From Pseudarthrobacter sulfonivorans (lineage in GTDB: Bacteria > Actinomycetota > Actinomycetes > Actinomycetales > Micrococcaceae), in assembly GCF_001484605.1 (NCBI RefSeq), contig NZ_CP013747.1:2914001-2978000 (forward strand): a stretch of DNA of 64,000 bases. The letters run 5' to 3'. Position 1 is the stretch's first letter. Every line of letters begins with the position of its first letter. This document shows positions 60,269-64,000 of this stretch, in pieces. A model generated the notes under the pieces. It did not search any database. It had not been told where the DNA came from and saw nothing but the letters and a program-made list of their open reading frames with translations. The translations under genes were made by a program, and so were the position numbers.

Positions 60269-60304
60269 AGCGGACGACGGCGGGAAGTCCCGCCGTCGTC
60301 CGCT
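60269..60304. repeat. Dispersed hairpin repeat, copy 12
   Basis: Perfect 17-bp stem with AG loop; flank GGCACCCAGACGCAA. It lies 16 bases beyond the stop of the leftward amino-acid ABC operon. Confidence 0.92.
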
Positions 60305-60319
60305 CACTGCCTGCCCCGG

Positions 60320-61048
60320 TTACAGAACCTTGCTGAGGAACCCCTGAGTTCTGGCGTTCCGCGGCGAGGAGAAGATCTCATCGGGGGAGCCTTCCTCGAC
60401 GATCAGTCCCTGGTCCATAAACAGCACCCGGTCGGCCACTTCCCGGGCGAAGCCCATTTCGTGGGTAACCACCACCATGGTCATGCCCTCATTGGCCAGG
60501 TCCTTCATGACGGTGAGCACCTCGCCGACAATTTCCGGGTCCAGGGCTGAGGTGGGCTCGTCGAAGAGCATGATCTTTGGATCCATGGCCAGCGCGCGGG
60601 CTATGGCCACACGCTGCATCTGACCGCCGGACAGGCTCCCCGGGAAGGCCTCCATCTTTTCGGCCAGACCCACCTTTGCCAGCAGCATTTCGGCTTTGGC
60701 GCGGGCTTCGTCCCTGTTGACCTTGGCCACCTTGAGCGGGGCCAGCATAACGTTGTCGATGACCTTCAGGTGCGGGAACAGGTTGAAATGCTGGAAGACC
60801 ATTCCCGCTTCCTGCCGGACCAGGTTGATGTTCGTTTTCGAATCGTCCAACCGGTGCTTGTTGATCACGATGCTGCCGGACGTGATCGACTCCAGGCCGT
60901 TCATGCACCTCAGGAACGTGCTCTTGCCTGAACCCGAGGGGCCGATGACGCACACCACCTCGCGCTCACGGATGTGGCAGTCAACGCCTTTGAGCACATG
61001 GTTCGGGCCGAACTTCTTATTCAAATTCTCAACAAAAATCACAGTCAT
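60320..61048 (-). CDS. Polar amino-acid ABC transporter ATPase (GlnQ type)
   Basis: 242 residues from the ATG at 61048. Walker [11 protein letters not shown]-loop QHFNLFPHL, signature LSGGQMQR, Walker [14 protein letters not shown] and VVTHEMGFA. Starts 8 bases after the second permease stop; last gene of a four-gene amino-acid importer. Confidence 0.93.
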   Translation of the reverse strand: MTVIFVENLNKKFGPNHVLKGVDCHIREREVVCVIGPSGSGKSTFLRCMNGLESITSGSIVINKHRLDDSKTNINLVRQEAGMVFQHFNLFPHLKVIDNVMLAPLKVAKVNRDEARAKAEMLLAKVGLAEKMEAFPGSLSGGQMQRVAIARALAMDPKIMLFDEPTSALDPEIVGEVLTVMKDLANEGMTMVVVTHEMGFAREVADRVLFMDQGLIVEEGSPDEIFSSPRNARTQGFLSKVL

Positions 61049-61056
61049 ATTCCGAT

Positions 61057-61746
61057 CTAAACGCTCGCGGGCTCGGGAAGTTTGAGGGGGTCCACCTGGA
61101 TGCCGGTCCGTTTCTCGTACAGGCGCCCCAGCAGGGAGATGCTGTAGCAAATGACGAAGTACATGGCGGCGACCGTCAGGAACGTCATGATGGGGTCACC
61201 GGTGAGGTTGGTGACAATGTTGCCCGCGTGCGTCAGCTCCACCAGCCCGGTCACCGTTACCAGGGAGGAATCCTTCACCAGGCCAATGATGAAGCCGACG
61301 CCGGGCGGAACCATGATCTTCCTGGCCTGCGGCATGACCACATACCGGAGTTTCGCCCAGTAGTTGAGGCCGAGGGCGTCCGCCGCTTCGCTTTGTCCCC
61401 TGGGCACTGCTTCGATGCTGCCCCGCACAATTTCTGCCACATAGGCGGCGGCGAAACAGGTCAGCGCGATGACGGCCGAGGCGAACTTGTCCAGTTCCAG
61501 GCCGGGGAACAGCAGCGGGATCCCGAAGAAGATAAAGAAGATGATGACCAGAATCGGGATGCCGCGTACGCAGCTGATGTAGATGGTGCTGATCCACCGG
61601 GCGATCCTGCTGGGGGACGTTCTGGCGATGCCGAGGATCAGTCCGAAAATGATGCCGAGAATGCCGGACATGGCGCAGAGCTGAATGGTCAGCCAGGCCC
61701 CCTTGGCCAGCGGAATGAGGTCCTGCCAATCAAAGGCCCTAAACAC
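61057..61746 (-). CDS. Polar amino-acid ABC transporter permease
   Basis: 229 residues, about five spans; EAA loop [20 protein letters not shown]. The GTG start at 61746 overlaps the stop of the companion permease by eight bases. Forms the channel with that protein. Confidence 0.92.
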   Translation of the reverse strand: MFRAFDWQDLIPLAKGAWLTIQLCAMSGILGIIFGLILGIARTSPSRIARWISTIYISCVRGIPILVIIFFIFFGIPLLFPGLELDKFASAVIALTCFAAAYVAEIVRGSIEAVPRGQSEAADALGLNYWAKLRYVVMPQARKIMVPPGVGFIIGLVKDSSLVTVTGLVELTHAGNIVTNLTGDPIMTFLTVAAMYFVICYSISLLGRLYEKRTGIQVDPLKLPEPASV

Positions 61747-62416
61747 GTGCGCCCACCGCCCACCGGAACAGCGTCGTTTCGGCCCGTTTCGAGGCCAGGG
61801 AGAGCAGGGCGGAAACGCAAAGGTAGAGCAGCCCGCCCACTGCGAGCACCTCGATGGTCCGGTACGTGGTGTTGCTGACGCTCATGATCGCGTTGGTCAG
61901 TTCAGGAAGCGAGATGATGGATCCAATCGACGAAGCCAGGAACAGCAGAATCAGCTGGTTGGTCAGTGCAGGGAAAACGTTCCGGGTGGCCGGCAGCAGG
62001 ACGATGTAGCGCACGATCTGGGCGTTCTTCATGCCCAGCGCCTTGCCGGCCTCACGCAGGCCGTGTGGCACCGACTCGAAGCCGGCCCGGTAAATTTCCG
62101 CAGTGTATGCCGCGTTGTTGAGGGTCAGACCAATGACGGCGGCCCAGATGGGTTCGAGGTTGATGCCCAGCGCGGGAAGGGCAAAGTAGATCAGGTACAG
62201 CTGCACCAGCAGAGGCGTGTTGCGGATGGCCTCGATGTAGCACGTGCAGAAGATGCTGACTGCTTTTCCGGGCCCGACCTTCCCCAGGTACAGGAAGACG
62301 CCGAGTGCGCTTCCCGCCACCATGGCCACGAGCGTGATGTACAGAGCTGTCCAGAGCCCCTCAAGCAATAGCGAGCTGAACGGGAGAAGGTCTCCGAAAT
62401 ATAAAGCCATGAGCAA
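61739..62416 (-). CDS. Polar amino-acid ABC transporter permease
   Basis: 225 residues, about five spans; EAA loop REAGKALGMKNAQIVRYIVL and the NTPLLVQLY motif near residue 65, typical of His/Glu/Gln-type importers. It follows the binding-protein gene after an 80-base gap that contains a hairpin. Confidence 0.92.
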   Translation of the reverse strand: MLMALYFGDLLPFSSLLLEGLWTALYITLVAMVAGSALGVFLYLGKVGPGKAVSIFCTCYIEAIRNTPLLVQLYLIYFALPALGINLEPIWAAVIGLTLNNAAYTAEIYRAGFESVPHGLREAGKALGMKNAQIVRYIVLLPATRNVFPALTNQLILLFLASSIGSIISLPELTNAIMSVSNTTYRTIEVLAVGGLLYLCVSALLSLASKRAETTLFRWAVGARV

Positions 62417-62436
62417 TGGGTCCTATCCCTGAACGG

Positions 62437-62475
62437 CGGTGTGGGTGAATGACTGCCTGTCCTTCACCCACACCG
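62437..62475 (-). terminator. Intra-operon hairpin between binding protein and permeases
   Basis: CGGTGTGGGTGAA (62437-62449) pairs perfectly with TTCACCCACACCG (62463-62475). Lying just after the binding-protein stop in the direction of transcription, it may reduce read-through or protect the upstream mRNA, giving more binding protein than permease. Confidence 0.75.
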
Positions 62476-62495
62476 GAGAGTGCGTCCGAATACTG

Positions 62496-63335
62496 TTAGT
62501 GGGCGAGGAAGGGCGGAAGTTCCAGCCCGAACCACTTCTGCAGGGAGGCCTCGTTCTGTCCGGAGATGGTGTAGTTCCGGATGAAGTTGTTGATGTAGTT
62601 AACCCACGTCTGGTCGCCCTGCTTGACGCCGATGGAGAACAGCGCCGGCTTGATCGGGTCGCCCTTGAGCACCTGGAATGCGGACGGATCACTCTTCACG
62701 AGCCCACCGATGATCGCGTTGTTTTCAATCAGCGCGTCCACCTTGCCGCTCTTGAGGGCCTGGATGGAATCGGCCGTGGTGTTGAAGCCGGCGATCTTGG
62801 CGTTCGGGAAGGTGGCCTTGAGGATTTGCTCGCCCACACTTCCGCGGGACGTGGCCACGGATTTCCCGTCCAGATCCGAGTAGCTGGCGATCGGGCTTCC
62901 CGCGGGCACCATAAAGACGGTGGAGCTGGCGGCGTACGGCTCGGACATGTCCACCACCTGGGCGCGCGCGTCCGAGGCCGTGAAGGTGGCAATGACGGCG
63001 TCCGCCTTGTCGGTCTGCAGCAGCGGGATGCGGCTTTCGTTCGTGGCCGTGACGAACTCAACCTTGGCGCCCAGCGAGGCGCCGAGCGCGTTCGCGACGT
63101 CAATGTCGAAGCCCTCGTGCTCACCGGATGACGTCATCACGCCGTATCCCGGAGAGTCGGCACTGACGGCGATCTTGATCGTTTTCGTCTTGAGGATCTG
63201 TGTGAGGTGGCTGTCCGCCACGGCTCCTGTTGCGCTTGCAGCGCCGGCCGAGGCGCCGCCGGAGGAGCAGCCTCCCAGCGTGAGGGCCAACGCGATAGCC
63301 GGGACAAGAAGCAACTTCGGTGTTGCTTTGAACAT
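62496..63335 (-). CDS. Polar amino-acid ABC transporter substrate-binding lipoprotein
   Basis: 279 residues. Lipobox TLGGC near residue 23, then a Ser/Ala/Gly linker. The SBP_bac_3 fold shows IKIAVSADSPGYGVMTSSGE, GFDIDVANAL, VDMSEPYAASSTVFMV and GKSVATSRGSVGEQIL. First gene of the operon. The ligand is a polar or basic amino acid or related compound. Confidence 0.92.
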   Translation of the reverse strand: MFKATPKLLLVPAIALALTLGGCSSGGASAGAASATGAVADSHLTQILKTKTIKIAVSADSPGYGVMTSSGEHEGFDIDVANALGASLGAKVEFVTATNESRIPLLQTDKADAVIATFTASDARAQVVDMSEPYAASSTVFMVPAGSPIASYSDLDGKSVATSRGSVGEQILKATFPNAKIAGFNTTADSIQALKSGKVDALIENNAIIGGLVKSDPSAFQVLKGDPIKPALFSIGVKQGDQTWVNYINNFIRNYTISGQNEASLQKWFGLELPPFLAH

Positions 63336-63416
63336 GGGTGCTCTCCTGGAGATTGTTGATGCGGATCGGATGCGGGGGTGACGGAGTCCGGGGATCCCGG
63401 TCGCTCACCGTCGGGG

Positions 63417-63446
63417 ATCATATAGGAATACGCACTATCATATAGG
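63417..63446 (-). promoter_or_regulatory. Direct repeats upstream of the amino-acid ABC operon
   Basis: ATCATATAGG occurs at 63417-63426 and again at 63437-63446, two helical turns apart. On the transcribed strand they read CCTATATGAT and could combine a -10-like TATATG with regulator half-sites. Confidence 0.45.
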
Positions 63447-63530
63447 GGATGTGACACAGGTCAAGCCCCTCCTCAAAACCGCTTGCCTACGCTCGCCGGA
63501 AGGGGACCGCGCCTCCCTCCTGAAACGCCA

Positions 63531-63574
63531 GAGGCGCCGCCGTGCCCCGGTAAATCAGGACACGAGGGCGCCTC
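63531..63574. terminator. Hairpin downstream of the terminal SDR
   Basis: GAGGCGCC (63531-63538) pairs with GGCGCCTC (63567-63574) over a 28-base loop that contains further short pairing. It lies 55 bases past the stop of the leftward SDR gene. Confidence 0.5.
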
Positions 63575-63605
63575 GCAGCTTCCTACTCCGACGGGGAGTT
63601 ACCCC

Positions 63606-63645
63606 GGCGGGACGCTACTCGCCGGGACGTTACTCGACGGGACGC
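63606..63645. repeat. 15-bp tandem repeat over the SDR stop codon
   Basis: GGGACGCTACTCGCC and GGGACGTTACTCGAC follow each other and a third partial copy GGGACGCAG follows. On the minus strand they encode RP(V/G)E plus a stop, so the stop context has been duplicated just downstream of the gene end. Confidence 0.55.
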
Positions 63646-64000
63646 AGACGCACGGCCTGCATGCCGCCGTCGACCGCCAGTTCAGTTCCCGTCGTCGAAC
63701 CGGCCAGCGGACTGGCCAGATACGCCACCGCCGCTGCAACCTCCTCCGGCGTCACCAGCCGGCCGTGCGGCTGCCGCGCCTCCAGCGCCGCGCGTTCCGC
63801 GACCGGATCATCCGCCTGGCTCAGCAGCCGGTTGATCCAGGGCGTGTCAGCCGTGCCCGGATTGACGCAGTTGACCCGGATGCCTTCACGGACGTGATCG
63901 GCCGCCATGCTGAGCGTCAGCGCCCGGATGGCACCCTTGGTGGCCGCGTAGAGTGCGCGGGCGGGCAGCCCGGCCGTGGCGGCGATGGAGGACGTGTTGA
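63630..64000 (-). CDS. Short-chain dehydrogenase/reductase, C-terminal part
   Basis: The frame is open to the end of the window; 122 residues are visible. It contains NTSSIAATAGLPARALYAAT followed by KGAIRAL, giving the catalytic Ser and the YxxxK pair, then NCVNPGTADTPWI and the C-terminal TGTELAVDGGMQAV. The N-terminal Rossmann part lies beyond base 64000. An SDR of the FabG-like classical type; substrate unknown. Confidence 0.88.
   Translation of the reverse strand, partial: NTSSIAATAGLPARALYAATKGAIRALTLSMAADHVREGIRVNCVNPGTADTPWINRLLSQADDPVAERAALEARQPHGRLVTPEEVAAAVAYLASPLAGSTTGTELAVDGGMQAVRLRPVE

Noticed and set aside
681..60304. Reading the repeated hairpins as transposon ends or a CRISPR array
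   Set aside because: Copies are kilobases apart with no transposase between pairs, no visible target duplications and no spacer regularity.

Overview
The window is high-GC actinobacterial DNA. Gene families (Tat-exported ABC lipoproteins, GH51 arabinofuranosidase, DUF1003, DUF2127, DUF3846, GPP34 proteins, MHS and drug MFS carriers) and many GTG starts suggest an Arthrobacter/Pseudarthrobacter-like Micrococcaceae chromosome; that is inference, as there is no rRNA or other marker gene. No tRNA, rRNA, CRISPR array or complete mobile element was found. The window reads as a catabolic, transport-rich region with scattered pseudogenes.

Layout. 0-0.4 kb: 3' end of an agmatine deiminase-type gene. 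0.8-8.2 kb: arabinan/arabinoside regulon (alditol oxidase, LacI repressor, lipoprotein-permease-permease ABC importer, GH51 arabinofuranosidase) with two matching LacI-type operators. 8.3-10.8 kb: amidohydrolase plus glutamine-synthetase-like enzyme, a split FluG arrangement. 10.9-14.7 kb: small Cys-rich protein, receiver-histidine kinase, two secreted phosphoesterases. 14.9-17.5 kb: MHS transporter with a DUF1445 protein behind a double palindrome. 17.5-19.9 kb: gene graveyard (TetR, M18 aminopeptidase, SDR and secreted-protein relics) around a lower-GC GH16 secreted enzyme. 19.9-26.7 kb: SDR, aldehyde dehydrogenase, class I glutamine amidotransferase, glutamylation enzyme, ethanolamine-type permease and a divergent GntR, together fitting a gamma-glutamyl route from ethanolamine to glycine. 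26.9-33.6 kb: serine hydrolase, GPP34 protein, MocR regulator, sugar-isomerase-like protein and MFS. 34-43.8 kb: alpha/beta hydrolase, then a cytochrome P450 / beta-propeller / iron-sulfur reductase operon divergent from a LacI repressor and a FrcBCA-type sugar importer, with shared operator boxes, then a HutC-type regulator. 43.9-47.3 kb: drug-type MFS, small membrane proteins, IS3 and NYN-gene scraps. 47.7-56.4 kb: ROK regulator, Fe3+/organic-anion-type ABC importer, argininosuccinate-lyase-like enzyme, PfkB kinase and amidohydrolase, an unassigned pathway. 56.5-60.2 kb: NYN-domain protein, a 44-residue basic protein in an AT-rich pocket, DUF3846 protein, EamA exporter with its TetR. 60.3-63.3 kb: polar amino-acid ABC system. 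63.6-64 kb: 3' part of an SDR.

The most striking feature is a dispersed hairpin: twelve near-identical copies of an inverted repeat built on GCGGACGACGGCGGGA and its complement, nearly all at gene 3' ends, often with a conserved left flank, with compensatory base changes in the stem. Three copies carry the last codons of a degraded short-chain dehydrogenase gene, which hints at how the element arose and spread. The catabolic clusters share one design: a cluster-encoded repressor, an importer and two to five enzymes, with stop/start overlaps inside operons and a hairpin at the end.
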